Notes under the pieces: generated by a model
Database searches by the model: none
The model's input: the letters and a program-made list of their open reading frames with translations, nothing else
Told to the model about the DNA's origin: nothing
Program-made: the position numbers and the translations under genes
From: G713 sp034717835
GTDB lineage: Bacteria; Chloroflexota; Anaerolineae; B4-G1; SLSP01
Direction: 5' to 3'
Assembly: GCA_034717835.1 (NCBI GenBank)
Contig: JAYELZ010000039.1
Location: 1-23,838 of the forward strand
DNA length: 23,838 nt
Shown: positions 15,228 through 23,454 of the stretch, piece after piece
Layout: every line of letters starts with the position of its first letter
How positions within the stretch are numbered: the first letter of the stretch is position 1

Positions 15228-15282
15228 GTAGCCGCGATTCCCAGATCGCATTAGCTAAGCGAGGTATAGAACCCGCGGCTAC
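15228..15282. repeat. Inverted repeat between methyltransferase and kinase genes
   Basis: GTAGCCGCG (15228-15236) and CGCGGCTAC (15274-15282) are perfect arms around 37 bases. The plus strand continues into CCCCTTTTTT, but both flanking genes run on the minus strand, where no T tract follows. It could be a repeat, an attenuating hairpin or a processing site. Confidence 0.5.
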
Positions 15283-15299
15283 ATTGCCCCTTTTTTAAT

Positions 15300-16091
15300 T
15301 CAGCCTTTAATTAGATAAACCCCGTAGAATTCCAGTCCCACGCCCTCGCGGTCCTCTAAGTTGATCTGATCTTCAAGGTCTAGCCACTCCGCCAGAGGGC
15401 GGAATCCATTTCCATCAACCTGCCAGGGACTAATCAACTGCTGGCTCTCTTCCAGCGTGAGGAAGCGGTAAGGAGTCCCCATCTGATCAAACATACCCAC
15501 GAACTGTGCCAATTTGGGTGTCATCGCGTCAGCATCTTTGGCCTCAAAAGTCGCGTAGAGTTTACTTCCCACAGGCGCCCAATCATAGAGTGTTTTCATA
15601 AGTTGCGCTATCTCTTCATGAGTAAGAAAACAGGTCATAGCATTGAACCCAATAGCTACTCGCTTCCCTTTTACAAAGAACGTTTCCACCGCAGCAGAAG
15701 TCAGAATGGACTCCAGGGCCCGTATATCAGTTTGCAAGTAACGCACCTTATCATTCTCCCCAATCAATTCCTGCGCAAATCCGACTGTGGCTGAATCACT
15801 ATCCGTATAAATCACCTTGGCATCCGGCAAAATTTGGTGGATATGATCCACCGTTGGCAAACCGGAGGCTAAATCCAGAAATTGCTCAAAGCCTTCAGCG
15901 GCCAGATGGTTAATTGACCGGTGCATAAACATGCGCAACATCCGCACCCATTTGCGAGTGGAAGGTAAGAGAGAAATCATAAACTCAGCTGCTTGACGAT
16001 CGACCTCAAAATTATGACTCCCTCCTAACACATAATCATAAACCCTTCCAGCATTGGGTACTTCGGTATTCATTAAAAATTTCTCTGCCAT
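15300..16091 (-). CDS. SAM-dependent methyltransferase of the PF04672 (Methyltransf_19) type
   Basis: This 263-residue cytosolic protein has the opening NAGRVYDYVLGGSHNFEVDR (13-32) and GFEQFLDLASGLPTVDHIHQ (67-86, the SAM-binding motif I of this family). It continues with AKVIYTDSDSATV (91-103) and YLQTDIRALESIL (118-130), with VAIGFNAMTCFLTHEE further on. This matches the S-adenosylmethionine methyltransferase family long known as DUF574, common in actinobacteria and some Chloroflexota; its substrates are largely unknown. AAGGAG stands 7 bases before ATG. The gene sits between a GAF receptor gene (124-base gap) and the hybrid kinase gene (144-base gap), all on one strand, which suggests a link to signalling but does not prove it. 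It is not related to chemotaxis CheR by visible motifs. Confidence 0.9.
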   Translation of the reverse strand: MAEKFLMNTEVPNAGRVYDYVLGGSHNFEVDRQAAEFMISLLPSTRKWVRMLRMFMHRSINHLAAEGFEQFLDLASGLPTVDHIHQILPDAKVIYTDSDSATVGFAQELIGENDKVRYLQTDIRALESILTSAAVETFFVKGKRVAIGFNAMTCFLTHEEIAQLMKTLYDWAPVGSKLYATFEAKDADAMTPKLAQFVGMFDQMGTPYRFLTLEESQQLISPWQVDGNGFRPLAEWLDLEDQINLEDREGVGLEFYGVYLIKG

Positions 16092-16215
16092 GTTTTTCTC
16101 TCCTTACTAATAATTTATGGGTACTAACTCCACTATAATATAGGACTTACTTCAAGAGACCACCCTACCCATCACTATTTCTTGGTAATTTTATAGCTCT
16201 CTCCCGAGAAAGAAT

Positions 16216-19002
16216 TTACCGGCTCTCCTTCTTTTTCCGGTCCAGCGGCCCGGTGTCCGGAATCAAGCGCAAGGGGGAGGTACCCAAATTTCCACCGCCC
16301 TTTAGCCGCCAACCACCCAATTGCACCGAAGTACGTGAAACTCGCAGGGCGCGCCCTAGTTCACGCGCCGCTGTCTCCAACACCCCTTGCACATCAGAGG
16401 CCGACTGTATCTGCTCAGATATTTCACGAATCATGCGCTCACGGCGCGCGCGCGCAGCCGAGGCCTCTAACTGCGAACGGTTCTGGACTGCAACTGCCGC
16501 CTGCGAAGCCAGCGCCATCAACTGCCGTACCTCATCCTCAGAAGTTTGGAACCTCTCGCCGAAGATGGCATTCAAATAGCCAATCCATTGACCGCCTACC
16601 ACCAAGGGTGCAAAAATAGTGCTCTGCGCGCCAAAACGCTCAGCGTAAAGTGCCCGTGCCATCGCATCTAAGCGTGGATCTGTTACAACATCGGTAATTA
16701 CCGTGGCCGCATCGGCGGATAACAAACGCGAGACAGACGGGAATTTCCGCAAAGGGTAACGTGAACTGGTAGCGCCAGCATCCAATGCTGACCAATGTGC
16801 AATGGGAATGGCCCATTCCGGCACTTCATCTCCCACCCAGGGAACATCAAAAACATTTAAGCTGATGTTACGATCTGCTCGCTGGAGCACGGGGTTTTGT
16901 CGCAAAGTGCTCAAAATATCATCGTAAGATTGTGCCAAGTTGAGGGCCTCACCGGCCTGGTAAAGATACTCTGTATCAGAAAGCGCACGTTGGGTTTGAT
17001 CAAAAAGACGTGCATTCTCAATCGCCAGGGAGAGCTGCTCCATCACGTCAGTCACTAACGATACCTCCTCCTCTGTCCAGTTTCGTTCCTCGTCTAACTC
17101 TTGAATCTCTACCACGCCCAATGATTCACCCTGAAGTGTAATTGGAACCACCAACGCCGATTGTGCCGAGGCAGTCTGGTCCTCGTCCTGCATGACCACT
17201 ACCGGCGACTTCTCATTCCAGGCACGCTCCATCTCCGGGGTCCAATCACTGCCCAACGGCGAGACTCCTAACATCCGATATTCGGCTCTCAAGGTCTGTC
17301 TTTTGCTGAAGACCTTCTCCCATTCCTGTCTCAGATAATACTTTTGCACGGCCTGCACTTCCTGCAATGTTTGTTCCGACCGTTGATAAAGACGCGCATT
17401 GGAAATCGCGATAGCAATCTGATCAGCCAACGTTTGCAATACCGCCACGTCTTCTTCATTAAAAGCATCAGATTTCTTGCTCTGCACATCTAAAACCCCG
17501 ATCCGCTCATCGCCAACCTGCAAGAGCAAAGCCATTTCCGAGAGGGTATCTGGCAAATCCGGGTTATTAAAGTGGACCGCATCCTCACCCACATTCAACG
17601 CAATGCGCGGCTTGCCAGTCGCCAATACCCAACCCACAATCCCCTGCTCGCCTACCCGTAACCGGTGACGACGGGCTAACATCCGCCTCCCCCCCTCACT
17701 GTTCGCAGCCATCAATACCGCCCATTCCTGCGACTCGTCCAGCAAAAATATACCCGCGTGATAGAAGCCAAACCCCATGCTGATCAATTCTACCGCCTCG
17801 CGCAGCAGTTTATCTAATTCTAACACCTGATTGATAGCCTTTGCCAGTTCTGCAGTCACCTCCAAATAACGCGCGCGACGAGTAGTTTGATAATAAACGT
17901 CTGCCAATTCATCATGGCGCCTCTGTGCGCCCGCCAAGAGCTGCGCAGAAACAATGGCATTAGCCACATTCCCCAACAAGCCCTCCAGCGTGTGAACTTG
18001 CTCCTCGCTAAAGGGGTCGAGTTCCAGGCTATGAATATCCAACACTCCCAACAACCGTTCATGCGCTATCAACGGGACAGCCATCTCCGCGCGCGTGGGG
18101 AAGCGTTCATAGCGATAAGTGAACTCAATCGGATGGCCCCGTAGCCCCACGCTCTCCCGCCAGGCTACCAATATCTGGTAACGCTTGGCGCGCAAGGCGG
18201 CAGAAACGGCAGAATTCCCCGCCGGAGTGACGGTCACGCCCCGCGCTAACAAGCCCTCCACCATCCCTCCGGCGGCCTCAGTCAGCGTTGCTATCTCAGT
18301 CTCGTCATCGTATTGGAAAAAGCTCACGTGATAATATTCAAAGGCTTCCTGAATCAAAGATACCATTTGCCGGATGATAGCGGAAACCTTGACGGTGGCA
18401 GTTACCGCATGTCCGATCTCAGTGCTCACTTGTCCCTGCTGGAGGTGACGTGTAAGTATCTTCTTGGTTTTCCCCTGCAGCTGCCCCAGAGACCATAACA
18501 CCGCCGTCATAACTCCCAGCCCTACTAATTGCCCTCCCCACACGCCTATCGCGACCGCTTCTCCCAAGATAAGCATACGCAATGCTAAAACAAAAACTAC
18601 AATTCCAGCCCAGAGCAACCCCGCAGCCGGGGTAAGTAAAAATGTCGCCACCGCCACCGGTAACGCATAAAGTAGCAGTTGCATTTGCCCTAATGACTGC
18701 CCAAAACTCCCTAAGGAGATCAGAAAGAATGTAACCCCAATTAACGACAAATAAAACGTCAAGGCAATATAGCCAGATTGTTGTAACTTCCGCAGACCAA
18801 TTAAAGCTAGTAATAAAATGGGACCGAGCACCATCCAACCCTGTAAACCCCCGCCCAAGATTATGATCAGCGCCACTAACATGAAAATGATGGACACCAC
18901 CAAGCCCCCAACCCATAAAGGTCTCCAGACCTGCTCAATCTGCGGGATATCCTCCTCGCGGATAACTACCAACGCTTTTAACTGTTTCCATCTTTCCCGC
19001 AT
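16216..19002 (-). CDS. Six-helix membrane protein with four GAF domains and no kinase domain
   Basis: This 928-residue protein has about six membrane helices at residues 30-50, 53-70, 77-99, 107-124, 126-147 and 155-173. They resemble a 5-6TM sensor module of histidine kinases. Four cytosolic GAF domains follow: about 195-355, 378-540 (FYHAGIFLLDESQEWAVL, GEQGIVGWVLATGKPRIALN), a reduced one at 550-668 (LRQEWEKVF, NWTEEEVSLVTDVMEQLSLA) and 680-845. The last part (855-897: IREISEQIQSASDVQGVLE, ELGRALRVSRTSVQLG) looks like the beginning of a fifth GAF that stops after the first strand, followed by a basic tail. No HisKA, ATPase, GGDEF, EAL, PP2C or receiver motif is present. The gene begins 13 bases after the stop of the HAMP receptor gene, with GGGAGGG bridging the stop, so the two are surely one transcript. 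Confidence 0.9.
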   Translation of the reverse strand: MRERWKQLKALVVIREEDIPQIEQVWRPLWVGGLVVSIIFMLVALIIILGGGLQGWMVLGPILLLALIGLRKLQQSGYIALTFYLSLIGVTFFLISLGSFGQSLGQMQLLLYALPVAVATFLLTPAAGLLWAGIVVFVLALRMLILGEAVAIGVWGGQLVGLGVMTAVLWSLGQLQGKTKKILTRHLQQGQVSTEIGHAVTATVKVSAIIRQMVSLIQEAFEYYHVSFFQYDDETEIATLTEAAGGMVEGLLARGVTVTPAGNSAVSAALRAKRYQILVAWRESVGLRGHPIEFTYRYERFPTRAEMAVPLIAHERLLGVLDIHSLELDPFSEEQVHTLEGLLGNVANAIVSAQLLAGAQRRHDELADVYYQTTRRARYLEVTAELAKAINQVLELDKLLREAVELISMGFGFYHAGIFLLDESQEWAVLMAANSEGGRRMLARRHRLRVGEQGIVGWVLATGKPRIALNVGEDAVHFNNPDLPDTLSEMALLLQVGDERIGVLDVQSKKSDAFNEEDVAVLQTLADQIAIAISNARLYQRSEQTLQEVQAVQKYYLRQEWEKVFSKRQTLRAEYRMLGVSPLGSDWTPEMERAWNEKSPVVVMQDEDQTASAQSALVVPITLQGESLGVVEIQELDEERNWTEEEVSLVTDVMEQLSLAIENARLFDQTQRALSDTEYLYQAGEALNLAQSYDDILSTLRQNPVLQRADRNISLNVFDVPWVGDEVPEWAIPIAHWSALDAGATSSRYPLRKFPSVSRLLSADAATVITDVVTDPRLDAMARALYAERFGAQSTIFAPLVVGGQWIGYLNAIFGERFQTSEDEVRQLMALASQAAVAVQNRSQLEASAARARRERMIREISEQIQSASDVQGVLETAARELGRALRVSRTSVQLGGWRLKGGGNLGTSPLRLIPDTGPLDRKKKESR

Positions 19003-19015
19003 CTGCTAGCCCTCC

Positions 19016-22000
19016 CTACTTCTCAATCTCCGGCGACTCCTGATCTGGAGATGCTACGTCGAGACCTTTTCCTCGCAACCGTACCAATACTCGATCAGCC
19101 CGCAAGACTTGCCCCAGCTCATCTGCCGCAGTCTGTAAGATGGTCGCCATATCCGGTGAACGGCGCAACCGTGAAGTGATCTCGTAAATCTGATGCTCGT
19201 GCTCTGCCCGACGTTGTGTCTGCTCAAAGAGCTGCGCACTCTGAACGGCAATGGCCGTCTGACCAGCAATGGAGACCAAGAGATCACGAGCATGCTCATC
19301 GTAAGCACGTGGAGTAGTGAAACTCTGCACCACGATAACACCCAACACGTGATTTCCGATCATCAAGGGTGCTCCCAGCCAGGAAAGTGAAGGTTCCCCT
19401 ATTCCGCCACCCTCAAATTCCCGCTGCAGCCATTCCCTTACATGCTCTCTGATCAAAAGCGGTTGTTTCTGGTGAATGATATACTCAGTCAGTCCTTCTT
19501 TCCGCGGACTTCTTCGTTGCCAGCTTGTGGACACCCCTTCCTCTATAACCAAGGGGAAGGAAATTTCTGCGGCCTCTTCATCATTAAATGCAATGTAGAA
19601 GTTGGCAGCATCCAACAAGCGCGCCGTACCTTGATAGGCCGCGTTCAACACCGCCTCCACGTCCAACTGTGAAGTAAGTGACTGCGCCAATTCATTCAAG
19701 AACGTGAGTTCTTCAGTCCGGATACGGGCCTCGTGGAACAGACGCGCGTTCTCCAAGGCCACTACCGCCTGTGCTGCGAGCAATTCCGCCAACCGCACCT
19801 CCTCGGCATTGAAGGATAGCTGGTTCGGGGACCGGAAAATCAACAAGACCCCCAGCGTTTGCAATTTGGAGCCCAGCGGTACGGCCAACGCCGGGCCAAT
19901 CTCAAATTCAGCCATCCAGGCAGGTCGCCCCTCCCAACTGCGGTAATCATCAATCCGCAAAGATTTACCTTGCGCAAAGACTCGCCCTATCAGCCCCTCG
20001 CCAGAGCTGAGCGTCCGCCCTTCCAGAGCGGTTAATTCCGTCGCGCCTTGGACCGAGGAAAGCACTAACAGTTCCTCGCGCTCATTGTAGCTGGCGAAGG
20101 CGCCAGCTTCACCCCCCAACACCTCTGTGGCGCGTTCCAACAGCAAATCTTGCGTGTCCTTGACCTCCACCACGTCGCCAAAGCGCAATGATAGTTCATA
20201 AAGTTCTTGCAATTCGGCAGAACGCTGTTCTGCCTCAGTCAACAAGTTGAGGTTCTCTGCCACTACCGCAATCTGGTTAGCCAATGCCTGCGATAATTCC
20301 CGCGTCTCTGGATCCAACAAGATGTCTTCTGCTCGTTGAATCAACGCAATGAAGCCGATTGGCTTGGACGCGGTACGGATAGCTACGTAAAGTACCCGCC
20401 CTAAATCGTAATGCTGCACCAAATCCACTTTTTTGAAGATCGGTAGAACTTTACCCATCTCTGGACGGGAAAGCCCCTGGAAGAAAATCTGTAAATCTGG
20501 TGGTAAGGAGATAATATCTGCATCAACCAACAAATTTTCACCCGAAGGTAACATTAGAGCCTGTGGTTGTACCTTACTGGCATCGGTACTCAAAAAAGTA
20601 AAGACTCCCACGGACATATTCAAACCACGCGCCAGCAGCGCCGCAATCTCCTTTAATGCGACCTCGGCACTACTCATAGAAGAAGCCGATTGCAATACCT
20701 GGTTGAGCAACTCCTGACTGCGCGCAGTGCGTTGCGCATCCTCAAATAGCCGTGCATTTTCCAGCGCAATCGCTACCTGAGCACTAATACCTTTGATTAG
20801 GTCAATTTCCTCAGCTGTCCAGTTTCGTTCAGGATCCGAGAGGGAGAGCATCGCAATTGTCTCACCCCGGTATTGAAGCGGGGACATAAGATAGGGGTTG
20901 TTCTCACCCAGCATTACCTGTTGCACGTCCGTACCCCCTAACAAGGCCGGTGGAGTAGGAAGCGGCAAAACCGGTTGCACTCCTACGCGATCATATTCAT
21001 AGGCTTGTGGACGAATGCGATCAGCTACCCGGGCCCACCCTCGGCGGCTCTGATCGCGCTGCATAGTCTCCAATTCGGCCAAAGCAGAGTTGGTTTGTTC
21101 CATTAACCGCGCGTTTTGCAAAGCAATGGAAATTTGGTCAGCTAACAATTGCAAGGTGTCAATGTCCTCGCTCGCAAAAGCCCCGTGCTCAACACTCTGC
21201 ACATCCAACACACCGACCACCTGTCCATTCATATTGATCAACGGCAGCGCCATCTCAGAGTGGGTTTGCGGCAATTCTGGCGTATTAAACCAAACTGCAT
21301 CCGTACCTACATCCAGTGCGATACGGGGCCGTCCGGTAGCCGAGACAGTTCCCACAATACCCTGTTGCCCCACTCGCAAGCGATGGTGGCGCGCCAACAT
21401 GCGTTGGCCACCTTCCGAAGAGGCCGCCCGCAAAACCGCCCATTCGTGCTCATCGTTCAAGAGGAAAATCCCCACATGGTAGTAGTCAAATTGAGTGGCG
21501 ATCGCCTCCACCGTGTGGTCCAAAAGATGCGAAACATCGCGCACGGTGGCAGCCCCTTTGCTCACCACCGCCACCGCCTCCAATTGATGCCCCCGCTTCT
21601 GGAGCGCCACGGTGCGCTCGGCCACCTGTTGCTCCAAAGTACCTACCAGGTCATTTAGCCGAGTCGCCATCTCATTAAAAGTATGTGCCAGAAAGCCTAA
21701 CTCGTCGCTGCTCCGCTCCGGAATCTCGTATCCAAAATCACCGGCCCCAATGATGGCAGCGCCTTCCGCCAAGTCATGCACCGGACGCAACACTAAACGT
21801 TGCATAAATACCAACAACAGTCCAATCAGCAGTATCATCAATGCGGCGCTGGCCAGCAATGGCCCCCACATCAAGGTCGGTGGCTCAACCATAGTCACAT
21901 TCTCGCCAATGACTACGTATAATGATTCCTCACCAAACAACGGTATCTTCTCGAAAACCAGATACACTTCGTCATAAGGGACTACTTTTCGCTTCACCGG

Positions 22001-22369
22001 TGAAATATTACCCAAATCGGCCAATTCTGGCATCACGAGATTGCGCTTGCCCGGCAGAGAATGATACAATACCATACCGTTTTCTAAAGTCAGTGCCGCA
22101 AAAGTCATCTCCGGTTGGTGCTGAATGCTCTCTCGCAAATAGGTGTTCAGCTCTGGCAAATCCTGGGCCGAAGAGATGTAAGGGGAAACCCGGCGCAACG
22201 TCTGGGCGAGCTGCGCTGTAATGATCTCCCCCTTGCTCAAACGGATATCACGATACTGTTGCTGATACATTCGCCCCACAAACCAAGCCGATGGTAAAAG
22301 AATCAAGAGCGGTAACAAACCCAGGGCTAACACCAACCGCCAACGTAAACTCATTGCTCTGCGAGCCAT
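19016..22369 (-). CDS. Cache-like/HAMP transmembrane receptor with five GAF domains and no kinase domain
   Basis: The start is set at ATG 22369, which overlaps the upstream stop as TGATG and has AGGAGG (22381-22376) 6 bases before it. A TTG two codons earlier is possible but poorer. The residue numbers below count from that TTG. Membrane helix 1 (12-34) and helix 2 (169-191) enclose an extracytoplasmic region of about 130 residues that resembles a single Cache fold (ELNTYLRESIQ, FAALTLENGMVLYHS). HAMP follows (about 190-244: RPVHDLAEGAAIIGAGDF, SSDELGFLAHTFNEMATRL). GAF 1 is about 262-425, reduced GAF 2 about 440-545, GAF 3 555-710, GAF 4 720-880, GAF 5 888-1050. A partial GAF-like tail sits at 1060-1102. 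No enzymatic output domain is seen, in contrast to ordinary HAMP sensors, so signalling must go through another protein. Confidence 0.92.
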   Translation of the reverse strand: MARRAMSLRWRLVLALGLLPLLILLPSAWFVGRMYQQQYRDIRLSKGEIITAQLAQTLRRVSPYISSAQDLPELNTYLRESIQHQPEMTFAALTLENGMVLYHSLPGKRNLVMPELADLGNISPVKRKVVPYDEVYLVFEKIPLFGEESLYVVIGENVTMVEPPTLMWGPLLASAALMILLIGLLLVFMQRLVLRPVHDLAEGAAIIGAGDFGYEIPERSSDELGFLAHTFNEMATRLNDLVGTLEQQVAERTVALQKRGHQLEAVAVVSKGAATVRDVSHLLDHTVEAIATQFDYYHVGIFLLNDEHEWAVLRAASSEGGQRMLARHHRLRVGQQGIVGTVSATGRPRIALDVGTDAVWFNTPELPQTHSEMALPLINMNGQVVGVLDVQSVEHGAFASEDIDTLQLLADQISIALQNARLMEQTNSALAELETMQRDQSRRGWARVADRIRPQAYEYDRVGVQPVLPLPTPPALLGGTDVQQVMLGENNPYLMSPLQYRGETIAMLSLSDPERNWTAEEIDLIKGISAQVAIALENARLFEDAQRTARSQELLNQVLQSASSMSSAEVALKEIAALLARGLNMSVGVFTFLSTDASKVQPQALMLPSGENLLVDADIISLPPDLQIFFQGLSRPEMGKVLPIFKKVDLVQHYDLGRVLYVAIRTASKPIGFIALIQRAEDILLDPETRELSQALANQIAVVAENLNLLTEAEQRSAELQELYELSLRFGDVVEVKDTQDLLLERATEVLGGEAGAFASYNEREELLVLSSVQGATELTALEGRTLSSGEGLIGRVFAQGKSLRIDDYRSWEGRPAWMAEFEIGPALAVPLGSKLQTLGVLLIFRSPNQLSFNAEEVRLAELLAAQAVVALENARLFHEARIRTEELTFLNELAQSLTSQLDVEAVLNAAYQGTARLLDAANFYIAFNDEEAAEISFPLVIEEGVSTSWQRRSPRKEGLTEYIIHQKQPLLIREHVREWLQREFEGGGIGEPSLSWLGAPLMIGNHVLGVIVVQSFTTPRAYDEHARDLLVSIAGQTAIAVQSAQLFEQTQRRAEHEHQIYEITSRLRRSPDMATILQTAADELGQVLRADRVLVRLRGKGLDVASPDQESPEIEK

Positions 22370-23454
22370 CACCAACCTCCTACAGGTACCGGGAATTGTC
22401 GCTCAATGCGCGCCGCGATTAAAAACTCCAGTGGAATTCTCAGGTCCCAATAATCAGCAGCTCCAGCGTTCACCGCCAAGATGTTATTGACCGGTCTGGC
22501 CACCGGAATCTCATTTAGAGAACGTCCCGCCGCTATCTCCACAACCATCTCGCCGGCCAGCTCTCCCTGCGCGTAGGCAGAGATAGTCAAACCGCCCACC
22601 GCGCCATTACTCACCGTCGGCAACCATAACCCAAAAACAGGGATAGGTGAATTTTTGAGCGTCCACTTGAGCACCGATTGTTCTGATATCTGCCCTCCCC
22701 AATCATTTTCCAGGGTTTGGTATTTCAATAAGAGCATAAAATCCATCTCTGTAGCCTCATCCAACACCAGCAGTTGCCATTCTTCCCAATCATTAGTCTC
22801 ATAAGTTGCCACCCGTCGCAGAGTTAATTCTGCATCTGCGGCTAACTCCGCCGCGATGGCCGCAGCTCCGGTGGACGTCGGTAGCGATTCGTCGCCTAGA
22901 ATCAAGAGGTCTTTCTGCTCTGTAAATCTCTGGGCCATCCGTACCGTTTCCACAGGATGAGGATGTTCCAAGACCCCGGTAACATTGGGACGCACCAAAC
23001 CATATTCGCTCGGGATGCCATCCAGTCCACAAAAAACAAAGGGCAACGTGATATCAGGATAGAGTGGAATTACTGTGCGCGCGGCTTCATCATCTAGCAC
23101 TACTACTACATCTGGCTCAAATTTCCGGATTTCCACGATAGCAACTTGGGCTTCCTCCGTAAATGCCTGGACTAACGACGGCTCTGCATTCAATGCTAAC
23201 TCTGCTAGTTCCAAAGTGGAGTGTGCTCTATCGTATCCACCCCGCGCCAGAGATTCTAGGATACCCGCCCGCATCTGATTAGAGGCTAGATCCTCCATAC
23301 TGTAACTGCGCAATAAGAACACTCGCAAAGTCTGATGAAGGCTGGGCAACGTAGGAGTCGCAGAGACAACCGGGGAAGGGAGAGCTTCCCCGCCACACGC
23401 CGCCAGCAGCAAGCTCACTACCAATATCACCAAAAAAAATATACTACTCTTCAT
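22369..23454 (-). CDS. ABC_sub_bind-family (PF04392-like) substrate-binding lipoprotein
   Basis: ATG at 23454 is preferred over the in-frame TTG at 23457. Numbering from ATG, residues 1-19 are a signal peptide and LLAAC places the lipidated cysteine at position 20, followed by GGEALPSP and a Pro/Thr-rich linker. The mature part is a two-lobed periplasmic-binding fold: RVFLLRSYSMED, AGILESLARGGYD, KFEPDVVVVLDDEAARTVIP, PFVFCGLDGIP, NVTGVLEHPHPVETV, then ISAYAQGELAGEMVVEIAAG. The pattern NVTGV...P followed by a second lobe and GE.AGEM..EI..G is characteristic of the ABC substrate-binding family that includes TrpX-like proteins. No permease or ATPase gene is adjacent. The coding end overlaps the next gene by one base (TGATG) and the coding start overlaps the previous gene by 11 bases. 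It probably delivers ligand information to the neighbouring receptor (inference). Confidence 0.88.
   Translation of the reverse strand: MKSSIFFLVILVVSLLLAACGGEALPSPVVSATPTLPSLHQTLRVFLLRSYSMEDLASNQMRAGILESLARGGYDRAHSTLELAELALNAEPSLVQAFTEEAQVAIVEIRKFEPDVVVVLDDEAARTVIPLYPDITLPFVFCGLDGIPSEYGLVRPNVTGVLEHPHPVETVRMAQRFTEQKDLLILGDESLPTSTGAAAIAAELAADAELTLRRVATYETNDWEEWQLLVLDEATEMDFMLLLKYQTLENDWGGQISEQSVLKWTLKNSPIPVFGLWLPTVSNGAVGGLTISAYAQGELAGEMVVEIAAGRSLNEIPVARPVNNILAVNAGAADYWDLRIPLEFLIAARIERQFPVPVGGW
22376..22381 (-). promoter_or_regulatory. Shine-Dalgarno site that decides the HAMP-GAF receptor start
   Basis: AGGAGG lies inside the last codons of the lipoprotein gene (Val-Gly-Gly-Trp). It is 6 bases from ATG 22369 but immediately next to TTG 22375, so ATG is the likely start and translation is coupled to termination of the upstream gene. 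Confidence 0.7.

Noticed and set aside
16140..16200. Promoter for the methyltransferase gene in the AT-rich gap
   Set aside because: TATAGT- and TATAAA-like hexamers occur but no -35 partner sits at a usable distance, so no promoter is called.
22370..22375. TTG or GTG as start of the HAMP-GAF receptor
   Set aside because: Both are too close to the AGGAGG site (0 and 3 bases); ATG at 22369 has the proper 6-base spacing.
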